Shown: piece by piece, positions 7,732 through 16,190 of the stretch
Layout: every line of letters starts with the position of its first letter
How positions within the stretch are numbered: the stretch's first letter is position 1
Assembly: GCA_023639215.1 (NCBI GenBank)
Contig: CP097899.1
Coordinates: forward strand, 3,220,001 to 3,284,000
Length of the DNA stretch: 64,000 bases
Direction of reading: 5' to 3'
From: Candidatus Pristimantibacillus lignocellulolyticus
GTDB taxonomy: Bacteria > Bacillota > Bacilli > Paenibacillales > Paenibacillaceae
Notes under the pieces: model-generated
Seen by the model: only the letters and a program-made list of their open reading frames with translations
The model's database searches: none
What the model was told of the DNA's origin: nothing
Made by a program: the position numbers and the translations under genes

Positions 7732-9474
7732 TTGGCTAAAAAATTATCAATACGCACACGGCTTATCTTGTTATTTGTAATTCCGACTCTAATGTATGCA
7801 GGGACGAGTGTGTATTTATTGGAGCAACAAAACACTAATATAGATGAGTTGACTTCATCTTTGTATGATACGACGGGGCAAGCTACCTCAATCATCCTGA
7901 ATGCTGATCGCGATATGTATCAAGCGCTGACAGCTTACCAGTACATTACATCAGGTGTATTAAGTGCGGATGAGGAATCAGTTCAGATGAAAGTTTTTAC
8001 AGAAAATATTGAACAAGCGAATGAAAGGGTTGGACAAGCTCTTGAGATTTTCACAAAGAAAGAGCTTTTACAAACTTCTCACGACGATACGAATGTAACG
8101 ATTGAACAAAATTTATCGAATTTCCAGACCTCCTTTGATCAATGGGCCAAAGATACGAATGATATCATACAATCAGGTGTTGTTGGTGAAGGGGTTATTA
8201 ATAACGCGCAAACACTAAGTACTTTTGAAGAGGGACGCTCCAGCTTGAATCAAGTCGGAGAGATTTTGGATACTTTCGCTAAGAGTAGTATTGAAAATAT
8301 AAATAAAAGTAAAAGTGATAATGCTCGAGCGATTTATTCAGGTATTGTAGCTGCAATTGTAATTCTCGGTATTGCTGGTACCATAGTAATTAGAAGAATA
8401 ATGAAAACCATAAAAAAAATCATTGTTATTACTGGTCAGGTTGCAGCTGGTGATTTACGCCACGAGATCCAGACTAATTATGATAATGACGAACTTGGTA
8501 AAATTACGGAATCCGTTGATACGATGATAGTCAACATAAAAGGGTTAATTGGTACAATTTCTTCCAATACCAAATTTGTTCTAGATGCCTCAGTTGAACT
8601 GTCAGATAGTTCTAGGGAATCTGCGAAAGCGGCAGAGCATGTGACATTGAATATTCAAGAGATGAACCAGAATGTGGAAGTCCAAGCAAGAGCGAGTGAA
8701 GAGAATAGTCGAGCAATCGAGGAGATGGCAATAGGAATTCAAAGAGTAGCTGAGAATTCAACAGTTATGGCGGATCATTCCTCGCTTACATCACGTAATG
8801 CGGAACTTGGCAATGAATTACTAATAAATCTTCAGCATCAAATTGTAAATATGATTGACTCGGTTGAAAAACTATCGGATACTGTTCAGTCTTTGACACA
8901 TAAATCTGATGAAATCGGTAATATTGCAGAGAGCATTACAACTTTTGCAACTCAAACTAATCTACTTTCTTTGAACGCCTCTATTGAGGCTGCGAGGGCA
9001 GGAGAGCATGGCAAAGGATTTAATGTTGTTGCTAATGAAATTCGTAAGTTGGCTTCACAATCACTTGAATCAGCCGAAGGTATTAATAAGTTGATTCATG
9101 AGACGAGAGTTGAGATTACAAGTGTATCTGAATCAATGAATAGGACTAAGCAAGAAGCTTCCGCAGGTTCGAGTATGATGGAGGAAGTGAATCAAAGTTT
9201 TGCTACGATAATGGAGTCGGTTGCTCACGTTGTAACTCAAATTCATGAAACATCGGCGATTACAGAACAGATGTCTGCAAGCTCTGAGGAAATTTCTGCG
9301 ACAATGGAACATTCTGCGGCTAGTTCGTCTCAAATTCTTATGAGATCTCAAACGGTCGCAGCAGCAACTGAAGAACAATTAGCGATGATGCAGAATATAG
9401 CTGCTTCATCTGAACAGTTAAGGTCCGTCGTGGATACATTGAATGAATCGGTGTCTTATTTCAAAATCAAATAA
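7732..9474 (+). CDS. Methyl-accepting chemotaxis protein
   Basis: A membrane chemoreceptor of about 580 residues that signals to CheA/CheW. A first membrane segment lies at residues about 10-29. An extracellular sensor of about 170 residues, probably a four-helix bundle, follows, then a second membrane segment at about 199-220. A HAMP domain covers about 222-275, and the cytoplasmic coiled-coil signalling domain has the conserved tip TNLLSLNASIEAARAGEHGK. I chose TTG 7732 because GGAGG (7719-7723) sits eight bases upstream; an ATG at 7714 overlaps that site. It is a single gene between two transcription units and is not linked to other motility genes here. The ligand is unknown. Confidence 0.93.
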   Translation: MAKKLSIRTRLILLFVIPTLMYAGTSVYLLEQQNTNIDELTSSLYDTTGQATSIILNADRDMYQALTAYQYITSGVLSADEESVQMKVFTENIEQANERVGQALEIFTKKELLQTSHDDTNVTIEQNLSNFQTSFDQWAKDTNDIIQSGVVGEGVINNAQTLSTFEEGRSSLNQVGEILDTFAKSSIENINKSKSDNARAIYSGIVAAIVILGIAGTIVIRRIMKTIKKIIVITGQVAAGDLRHEIQTNYDNDELGKITESVDTMIVNIKGLIGTISSNTKFVLDASVELSDSSRESAKAAEHVTLNIQEMNQNVEVQARASEENSRAIEEMAIGIQRVAENSTVMADHSSLTSRNAELGNELLINLQHQIVNMIDSVEKLSDTVQSLTHKSDEIGNIAESITTFATQTNLLSLNASIEAARAGEHGKGFNVVANEIRKLASQSLESAEGINKLIHETRVEITSVSESMNRTKQEASAGSSMMEEVNQSFATIMESVAHVVTQIHETSAITEQMSASSEEISATMEHSAASSSQILMRSQTVAAATEEQLAMMQNIAASSEQLRSVVDTLNESVSYFKIK

Positions 9475-9492
9475 CGCAATTGCTTTAAGAAA

Positions 9493-9521
9493 TTGACTAC
9501 AGAGTTATCTTAAGTTATTAT
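9493..9521 (+). promoter_or_regulatory. Sigma-A promoter of the valS T-box leader
   Basis: TTGACT (9493-9498), a 17-nt spacer, then TATTAT (9516-9521). Transcription would start near 9528, just ahead of the T-box leader. Confidence 0.7.
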
Positions 9522-9527
9522 ATTGAT

Positions 9528-9790
9528 ATATGTGTAATAATGTTGATGAGGAATAATATACTTATGTTTCCTTCAGAGAGTAGAACTGTTCGCTGAAAGG
9601 TTCTGCAGGATAACAGGTATATGGGTCGCCTCTGAATTGCCTTACTGAACATAGCATAGCTATTATGTAAGTTAGGCCGGTCACAGCCGTTATCTGTTAT
9701 GAGAGCCATGCTACGTTTTGTAGTGTGGAATTAAGGTGGTACCACGGAAGCTAGCCTTTCGTCCTTTTGTAGGATGAAAGGTTTTTTTGT
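9528..9790 (+). promoter_or_regulatory. T-box riboswitch (tRNA-Val responsive) of valS
   Basis: The leader holds the Stem I landmarks (AGAGAG, AGTA-type loop and a 3' CCTCT side) and the T-box sequence AAGGTGGTACCACG (about 9733-9746), whose GGTACC-type bulge binds the uncharged tRNA end. A candidate specifier codon is GTC (9625-9627), a Val codon. An intrinsic terminator follows: CCTTTCGTCC (9755-9764 region) pairs with GGATGAAAGG, followed by seven T (to 9788). When tRNA-Val is uncharged, the antiterminator forms and valS is transcribed. The specifier assignment agrees with the downstream gene. Confidence 0.9.
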
Positions 9791-9807
9791 TGCATAATTT
9801 TGGTAAA

Positions 9808-10075
9808 ACCCATGCTTTCGATGTAACTTTTCACTACAGTGAAGTTATTCAGAGAAGCTAATGAAAAGTTGTAGCCCATGCTTTCGATGTAACTTTTCAC
9901 TACAGTGAAGTTACTCAGAGAAGCTAATGAAAAGTTGTAGCCCATGCTTTCGATGTAACTTTTCACTACAGTGAAGTTATTCAGAGAAGCTAATGAAAAG
10001 TTGTAGCCTACGCTTTCGAAGTAACTTTCTTTACAATGAAGTTAAATCGAGTAGCTTACGAAAAATATTAGGAGG
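9808..10075 (+). repeat. Four-unit 66-bp tandem array of family C leader element
   Basis: The 66-bp unit starts CATGCTTTCG at 9811, 9877 and 9943; a fourth, diverged unit has CGCTTTCG at 10011-10018. The first three units are almost identical. Each holds AACTTTTC, which can pair with a nearby GTGAAGTT or with GAAAAGTT about 40 nt downstream. The last unit runs into the valS ribosome site AGGAGG (10070-10075). The array lies after the T-box terminator, so it is transcribed only when the riboswitch reads through, and it makes an unusually long 5' leader. It is not a CRISPR array: there are no unique spacers. Confidence 0.9.
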
Positions 10076-10083
10076 ATGAACAA

Positions 10084-12729
10084 ATGTCAGATAATCAGTC
10101 TAATTTAACGATGCCGACGACTTATGATCCGAAGGCAGCTGAACAGAAATGGTATGACTTCTGGGTAAAGGGGAATTACTTTCAAGCCGGTCAACGCCCC
10201 GAAGCGCAGCCATATACAATCGTAATACCACCCCCGAATGTAACGGGAATGTTGCATATAGGTCATGCACTAGATTTTACGCTTCAAGATATTCTTATTC
10301 GTGCGAAGCGTATGCAGGGGTATGATGCATTGTGGCTGCCTGGTACAGACCATGCTGGCATTGCAACACAAACGAAAGTAGAACAAAAACTTCGTGAACA
10401 AGGTATTTCTCGTCATGATCTTGGTCGTGAAAAATTCCTCGAGCAAGTATGGGAATGGAAAGATCAATATGCTGAGACAATTCACGATCAATGGGCGAAA
10501 ATGGGTCTGTCTCTAGATTACTCTCGTGAACGATTTACACTAGATGATGGTTTAAATAAAGCTGTTCGCGAAGTGTTTGTTCGTCTATATGAAAAAGGAC
10601 TAATCTATCGCGGTAAGAAGATTATTAACTGGGACCCTGTAGCTCGTACCGCTCTTTCTGATATAGAAGTAGAGCATAAAGAGATTAACGGTCACTTATA
10701 TCATTTACGTTACCCACTGAAAGATGGTTCTGGCTTCATTACTGTAGCTACAACTCGTCCTGAGACAATGTTAGGTGATTCTGCGGTAGCTGTTCATCCA
10801 GAGGACGATCGCTATAAGCATTTAATTGGACAGATGATTGTACTTCCAATTGTTAATCGTGAAATTCCGATTATTGGTGACGAATATGTAGAGAAAGACT
10901 TTGGTTCAGGTGCTGTGAAAATTACACCTGCTCATGATCCGAATGACTTCGAGGTTGGCGAGCGTCATAGCCTACCGCAAATTATCGTTATGGATGAAAC
11001 GGGTACGATGAACGAAGAGGCAGGTCCATATAACGGAATGGATCGTTTTGATTGCCGTAAGCAGTTAGTAAGCGATCTTCAAGAGCAAGGCGTATGTGTA
11101 TTGATTGAAGATCACTTACACCAAGTTGGTCATAGCGAGCGTAGTGGTGCGGTTGTAGAGCCTTATCTATCTACTCAGTGGTTTGTAGCTATGAAACCAC
11201 TTGCTGAAGCTGCTATAGCTGCTCAAAAGTCTGGCAAGGGCGTACGTTTTGTTCCAGATCGTTTCGAAAAGATTTATTTGAACTGGATCGAAAATGTTCG
11301 TGATTGGTGTATCTCTCGTCAATTATGGTGGGGACATCGTATTCCAGCGTTCTATAATGATGAAAATGGCGAAATTATCGTATCAACTGAGGACCAGACG
11401 GATCCAAATCTTCGTCAAGATAATGATGTGCTTGATACATGGTTCAGTTCTGCATTATGGCCGTTCTCAACACTAGGTTGGCCAGATAAGACGGATGATC
11501 TAGCTCGTTACTATCCAACTAATGTACTTGTAACTGGTTACGATATTATTTACTTCTGGGTATCGCGTATGATCTTTACTGCGCTTGAATTTACAGATGA
11601 AATGCCGTTCCAAGATGTTCTACTTCATGGACTTGTACGTGATAAAGATGGTCAAAAAATGTCTAAATCACTTGGTAATGGTGTTAATCCACTTGAAGTT
11701 ATCGAGCAGTACGGTGCGGATGCAATGCGTTTTATGATCTCAACAGGTAGTACACCTGGTCAAGATTTACGCTTCCGATATGAGAAAGTAGAGCAAGCTC
11801 GTAACTTTGCTAATAAAATTTGGAATGCTTCACGATTTGCTTTAATGAATCTTGAAGGTTTCACTTATGATGATATTAATATAAAAGGTAATCTAGGAAC
11901 TGCTGATCGTTGGATTTTACATCGCTTGAACGAAACAGTTCGAGATGTTACGCGTCTAATTGATAGTTATGAGTTCGGTGAGACTGGCCGAGTTCTTTAT
12001 AACTTCATATGGGATGATCTATGTGACTGGTATATCGAATTCTCGAAATTAAGCTTGAATGGTGAAGATCCGGCAGCTAAAGCAGCTACACAATCTGTAC
12101 TTGCTTATGTGCTTGATCGTACGCAACGTCTGATCCATCCATTTATGCCGTTCATTTCCGAAGAAATTTGGCAGCATCTACCACATGATGGCGAGACTAT
12201 TACTCTTGCTGCATGGCCTGAGTACGAAGCTGAACTTGAAGCTCCAGAAGCTGTGAAAGAAATGGAATTACTTATGGAGATGATCCGTGCCATTCGTAAC
12301 ATTCGTGCAGAAGTAAACGTACCGATGAGTAAAAAAGTTGAACTTATTGTGAAACCAGCTTCCGATGCTGAGTATCGTATTTTAACTTCTAATGAAGAGT
12401 TCATTAAACGTTTCTGTGGAACATCTTCACTTGAAATTTCTACAGATATGTCAGCACCTGATAAAGCGATGTCTGCAATTATTACTGGAGCAGAACTATA
12501 CTTGCCACTAGCTGGTCTACTTGATATTGGTCAAGAGATTGCTCGTCTTGAAAAAGAAGTCGATCATCTGAATAAAGAAGTAGAGCGTGTAGAGAAAAAA
12601 CTTTCAAACGAAGGATTTGTAGCTAAAGCTCCTGCCAAAGTGATTGAAGAAGAACGTGCGAAGATGAATGACTACGCTGAGAAGCGTGATAAGGTAGTAG
12701 CTCGTATTGCTGAATTACGTGCAAATTAG
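10084..12729 (+). CDS. valS: Valyl-tRNA synthetase
   Basis: A class I aminoacyl-tRNA synthetase that charges tRNA-Val in the cytosol. It has 881 residues, the usual length. The HIGH motif is in PPPNVTGMLHIGHALD and the KMSKS motif in DGQKMSKSLGNG. The CP1 editing domain is present (TTRPETMLGDSAVAVHPEDD), and the C-terminus ends in the coiled-coil tRNA-binding arm (about 810-880). ATG 10084 follows AGGAGG with an eight-base gap. It is controlled by the T-box upstream; two inverted family A repeats separate it from folC. Confidence 0.98.
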   Translation: MSDNQSNLTMPTTYDPKAAEQKWYDFWVKGNYFQAGQRPEAQPYTIVIPPPNVTGMLHIGHALDFTLQDILIRAKRMQGYDALWLPGTDHAGIATQTKVEQKLREQGISRHDLGREKFLEQVWEWKDQYAETIHDQWAKMGLSLDYSRERFTLDDGLNKAVREVFVRLYEKGLIYRGKKIINWDPVARTALSDIEVEHKEINGHLYHLRYPLKDGSGFITVATTRPETMLGDSAVAVHPEDDRYKHLIGQMIVLPIVNREIPIIGDEYVEKDFGSGAVKITPAHDPNDFEVGERHSLPQIIVMDETGTMNEEAGPYNGMDRFDCRKQLVSDLQEQGVCVLIEDHLHQVGHSERSGAVVEPYLSTQWFVAMKPLAEAAIAAQKSGKGVRFVPDRFEKIYLNWIENVRDWCISRQLWWGHRIPAFYNDENGEIIVSTEDQTDPNLRQDNDVLDTWFSSALWPFSTLGWPDKTDDLARYYPTNVLVTGYDIIYFWVSRMIFTALEFTDEMPFQDVLLHGLVRDKDGQKMSKSLGNGVNPLEVIEQYGADAMRFMISTGSTPGQDLRFRYEKVEQARNFANKIWNASRFALMNLEGFTYDDINIKGNLGTADRWILHRLNETVRDVTRLIDSYEFGETGRVLYNFIWDDLCDWYIEFSKLSLNGEDPAAKAATQSVLAYVLDRTQRLIHPFMPFISEEIWQHLPHDGETITLAAWPEYEAELEAPEAVKEMELLMEMIRAIRNIRAEVNVPMSKKVELIVKPASDAEYRILTSNEEFIKRFCGTSSLEISTDMSAPDKAMSAIITGAELYLPLAGLLDIGQEIARLEKEVDHLNKEVERVEKKLSNEGFVAKAPAKVIEEERAKMNDYAEKRDKVVARIAELRAN

Positions 12730-12741
12730 TGATTAGAGTAA

Positions 12742-12859
12742 GGTCAAAAAGCGGGCTTTTAGAACCGAGAATATGGAGCGCTACTTTCCAAGTTCGCTCC
12801 ATATTCGACGCGAATAGGCTACAATGAATTACATTGTTATCAAAGTCCGCTTTTTGACC
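12742..12859 (-). repeat. Family A structured repeat, copy A2 (short form, inverted)
   Basis: The ends GGTCAAAAAGCGGG and CCGCTTTTTGACC are inverted repeats. Read on the minus strand it has the order of the other copies: GCGGACTTTGATAAC, a small hairpin with ACAATG/CATTGT, then a perfect GAATATGGAGCG/CGCTCCATATTC stem. At 118 bp it lacks the outer part of the long arm with the GTGTAC hairpin. It begins 12 nt after the valS stop codon. Confidence 0.8.
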
Positions 12860-12876
12860 AACTACTTCCAATAAAG

Positions 12877-13050
12877 GTTCAAAAAATGATCTTTCGAAAG
12901 CCGAGCAGGTGAGACGCTACTTGAGAAAGGCGGAAGCGCAAGTGTACATGATTACGTACACGCGAACCGTACTTTCCAAGTTCGTTTCAGATGCGATGCC
13001 GAATATGCTACGTTAGCATACTCATCGTTATCAAAGTCCATTTTTTGAAC
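12877..13050 (-). repeat. Family A structured repeat, copy A3 (inverted)
   Basis: Bounded by GTTCAAAAAATG and CATTTTTTGAAC. Its reverse complement matches copy A5 (28943-29115) over almost its whole length, including TGATAACGATGAGTATGCTA, the GAAACGAACTTGGAAAG arm and the GTGTAC/GTACAC hairpin. It lies directly beside A2 in the valS-folC gap, 17 bp away; the two together explain nearly all of the 348 bases between these genes. Confidence 0.85.
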
Positions 13051-13077
13051 ATCCTATTATAGAGAAGGGGTATCCTG

Positions 13078-14460
13078 ATGAGCGTAGAAACGAAGCAACA
13101 ACAAGTAAGCTCTATGGAATCTTATGTGGAGGCTGTCGATTGGATCAATTCTTTGATTCCTTTCGGCATTCGCCCTGGTCTTGAACGCATTGAACTATTG
13201 CTGGAGAGCCTAGGTAATCCTCATCGTCGACTGAAGTTTATTCATGTTGCAGGTACGAACGGTAAAGGTTCTGTATGTTCATATCTTACTCATGTGTTAC
13301 ATAAAAGTGGATATGACGTAGGTACATTCACATCACCTTATATTACGAAATTTACGAATCGTTTACAGTATAATGGTGAAGATATTGAAGAAGAAACACT
13401 TTTGCTTCTAGCAAACAAGGTTCGTCCTTTAGTTGAAGAAATGGCTGCAACTGAATTGGGTTCTCCAACAATGTTTGAAGTTACAACTACGATTGCTATT
13501 CTATTCTACGCAACTGTAACGTATCCTGACTATGTAGTGTGGGAAACTGGGCTTGGTGGTAGACTTGATGTAACTAATGTTGTTACACCGGTTTTGTCAA
13601 TCATTACGAATATTGGTTATGATCATATGGACAAATTAGGAGATACTCTCGAAGCGATTGCCTTTGAAAAAGCTGGCATAATTAAAGCTGGTGTGCCTGT
13701 TATTGTCGGGGCAACGCAACCAGAAGCAATTAAAGTGATTTCGCAATATGCGCAAGAGAAAAAAAGTACGATCTATTTATATCAACAACAATTTGATCAA
13801 ATGCCATTGTATGTAGATGAGTCTGAACAACAGTTCCGTTTTGAAGGTTTGTTCAGGAACATAGAAGATGTGACTATTACATTAAGTGGGGCACATCAAC
13901 GTCAAAATGCTGCCGTTGCTATGATGGCTATTGAAATTTTGCGTCAATATCAAGCATTAATTGTAAGTGATGAAGATTTACTAGATGGAATGAAAATGAC
14001 AACATGGCCAGGACGTCTTGAGATGATTGGACAGCAACCACGCTTACTTATTGATGGTGCACATAATCCAGAGGGTGCTGCTGCACTAGCAAGTGCATTA
14101 CAAACAACTTATAAATACGAAAAATTGCATCTTGTTATGGGAATGATCGAGAATAAGAGTCACCATGACACGTTTAAGCATATATTACCTTTAGCGGATA
14201 CTTTGATCTTAACAGAACCTAATTATCGTATGGCGAAAAATGCTGATGAATTAGCGACGCTCGTTCAAGATCTTATTCATGAACTTAAATTAACCAATCC
14301 TCCTCGCATTATTATTGAGAGAGAATGGAAAAAAGCAGTTCAGCTATTACTTGAGGAAACGAATGAATCTGATCTTGCAGTTGTTACTGGAACATTGTAT
14401 TTGATAGGAGACGTACGCTCGTATATGCTACACAACAAGGATGCAGAAAAAGGCTGGTGA
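13078..14460 (+). CDS. folC: Bifunctional folylpolyglutamate synthase / dihydrofolate synthase
   Basis: An ATP-dependent ligase that joins glutamate to dihydropteroate and extends the folate polyglutamate tail. It has 460 residues. The Mur-ligase-type P-loop is VAGTNGKGSVCSYL, followed by the FTSPYITKFTNR stretch, the ETGLGGRLDVTNV signature and DGAHNPEGA in the C-terminal domain. ATG 13078 is preceded by GAGAAGGGG. The end is close to the murC start, which suggests joint translation. Confidence 0.96.
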   Translation: MSVETKQQQVSSMESYVEAVDWINSLIPFGIRPGLERIELLLESLGNPHRRLKFIHVAGTNGKGSVCSYLTHVLHKSGYDVGTFTSPYITKFTNRLQYNGEDIEEETLLLLANKVRPLVEEMAATELGSPTMFEVTTTIAILFYATVTYPDYVVWETGLGGRLDVTNVVTPVLSIITNIGYDHMDKLGDTLEAIAFEKAGIIKAGVPVIVGATQPEAIKVISQYAQEKKSTIYLYQQQFDQMPLYVDESEQQFRFEGLFRNIEDVTITLSGAHQRQNAAVAMMAIEILRQYQALIVSDEDLLDGMKMTTWPGRLEMIGQQPRLLIDGAHNPEGAAALASALQTTYKYEKLHLVMGMIENKSHHDTFKHILPLADTLILTEPNYRMAKNADELATLVQDLIHELKLTNPPRIIIEREWKKAVQLLLEETNESDLAVVTGTLYLIGDVRSYMLHNKDAEKGW

Positions 14461-14467
14461 ATTCTCT

Positions 14468-15859
14468 TTGAAAGCAAATGAACAAGTTCATTTCATTGGA
14501 ATCGGTGGATACGGTATGAGTGCTATCGCTAAAGTCGTTTTGGAAATGGGCTATAAAGTAACAGGATCTGATGTTGCAGAATCAGCATTATCCAAAAAAT
14601 TATCAGCGCAAGGTGCATCTATTGTTATTGGACACGATGTCTCTAACATGAAAGGGGCTTCTATCGTTGTATATTCTACTGCTATAAGTCAAGATGATAT
14701 TGAGCTTGTAGCAGCAAAAGAAGCGGGAATTACCGTATTACATCGTTCAGAAATGTTAGCAAAATTACTTAATGCCACTTCGGGTATTGCTGTTGCTGGC
14801 GCTCATGGTAAGACGACAACTTCTTCAATGATTGCACTTGTAATGGAATTGACGAAGCAGGACCCTACTTATATTATTGGCGGTGAAATCGTCAATCTAG
14901 GGACTAATGCCAAAGCAGGCCAAGGATCATACCTTGTTGCTGAAGCAGATGAAAGTGATGGAACATTTCTTCATTACTTCCCTAAGATTGCAGTAGTTAC
15001 AAATATTGAAGCTGACCATCTTGAAAACTATGATGGTGACTTTGAAAATATTAAAAAGGCTTACGTGCAATTTTTGAAACAAGTGAAGCCAGATGGTAAA
15101 GCAGTGGTATGTTTGGATGATCACAATGTAAGAGAATTATTACCTCGTGTATATAGTGACAATGCATTGCAAGATCAACAACTTATTACTTATAGTATTC
15201 ATGAGCAAGCTGATTATATCGCAAGTAATATAGTTGAAGGTGACCGTACGGTTAGTTTTGAGCTATCTAATCATGGAACATCTTTAGGACAATTCGTGCT
15301 CTCAGTTCCAGGTATGCACAATGTATATAATGCAATGGCGACAATCGTTACATGTTTAGAAGCGGGTGTTGAACTTGAAGCACTACGAAAAGCGATCACA
15401 TTATTCGTTGGTGCAAAGCGTCGATTCCAAGTTCTTGCAGATGTAAAAGACATTCTTGTTGTTGATGACTATGCTCACCATCCAACAGAAATTGTTGCAA
15501 CAATTAATGCATCAAAAGCTACTGGTAAAAGAATTACAGCAGTATTCCAACCACAACGCTTTACACGTACGTTCTTCTTACTCGATGAATTCAGTAAAGC
15601 ATTCCCAGAAGCGGATTCTGTAATCATTACAGATATTTATTCGCCTGCAGGTGAAGAGGCAATTGAAGGTGTATCATCGCAAAAATTAGTTGAACTTATT
15701 AAAGCCAATGGTCAACAAAATGTTCAATATATCGCAACGAACGAAGAAGTGCTTGAGCAATTGAAGGCGAATATTCAATCTGGTGATATGGTTATTACGA
15801 TGGGAGCCGGAGATATTTGGAAAGTATCTCATGCACTGGGTGAACATATTAAATCGTAA
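14468..15859 (+). CDS. murC: UDP-N-acetylmuramate--L-alanine ligase
   Basis: Adds L-Ala to UDP-MurNAc, the first amino acid of the peptidoglycan stem peptide. The N-terminal Rossmann motif is HFIGIGGYGMSAIA, the ATP-binding loop GAHGKTTTSSM, then EADESDGTFL and DDYAHHPTEI. I prefer TTG 14468, which gives a normal N-terminus (MKANEQVHFIG) with GGTGA upstream; an in-frame ATG at 14441 would overlap folC by 20 nt and add nine residues. A strong terminator follows at 15878-15927, ending the valS-folC-murC region. Confidence 0.96.
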   Translation: MKANEQVHFIGIGGYGMSAIAKVVLEMGYKVTGSDVAESALSKKLSAQGASIVIGHDVSNMKGASIVVYSTAISQDDIELVAAKEAGITVLHRSEMLAKLLNATSGIAVAGAHGKTTTSSMIALVMELTKQDPTYIIGGEIVNLGTNAKAGQGSYLVAEADESDGTFLHYFPKIAVVTNIEADHLENYDGDFENIKKAYVQFLKQVKPDGKAVVCLDDHNVRELLPRVYSDNALQDQQLITYSIHEQADYIASNIVEGDRTVSFELSNHGTSLGQFVLSVPGMHNVYNAMATIVTCLEAGVELEALRKAITLFVGAKRRFQVLADVKDILVVDDYAHHPTEIVATINASKATGKRITAVFQPQRFTRTFFLLDEFSKAFPEADSVIITDIYSPAGEEAIEGVSSQKLVELIKANGQQNVQYIATNEEVLEQLKANIQSGDMVITMGAGDIWKVSHALGEHIKS

Positions 15860-15877
15860 ATATTATTTTATACTGTA

Positions 15878-15927
15878 AAAAGCATCTAACTGTAGTCGTA
15901 CATATGACTACAGTTAGATGCTTTTTT
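15878..15927 (+). terminator. Rho-independent terminator after murC
   Basis: AAAAAGCATCTAACTGTAGTC pairs almost perfectly with its complement GACTACAGTTAGATGC (15906-15921), followed by six T. Confidence 0.9.
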
Positions 15928-16190
15928 ATTGGCTCAAAATAAATATCAGTGCTTGAATTTATCAATCAACGTTGAATTTGGTTTCCTCACTCGATAGCTA
16001 ACGGACCAAAGATACCTTATTTGCTAGGAATGCCTCTCTCATCTATCCTTACGGACACAGATGCAATTATTCCACCCTACTATAGTTCAATAAATCTTTT
16101 TTTCTTTGAATCCATTAACTCTTTTCAACTATCATATTTTGTTTGAAAGTTTCATAGACTAATAGAGATAAAAGAAGGAGAGTGATAGAA
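15928..16190 (+). other. Intergenic region with two degenerate ACGGAC segments
   Basis: No gene is seen. Two loosely similar segments, ACGGACCAAAGATACCTTATT near 16003 and ACGGACACAGATGCAATTATT near 16047, could be remnants of a short dispersed repeat. The stretch just before the next gene is AT-rich; no promoter stands out clearly. Confidence 0.3.

Noticed and set aside
9751..10020. The 66-bp array as a CRISPR array or as a minus-strand repeat protein
   Set aside because: There are no unique spacers or cas genes, and the minus-strand frame exists only because 66 is divisible by three.
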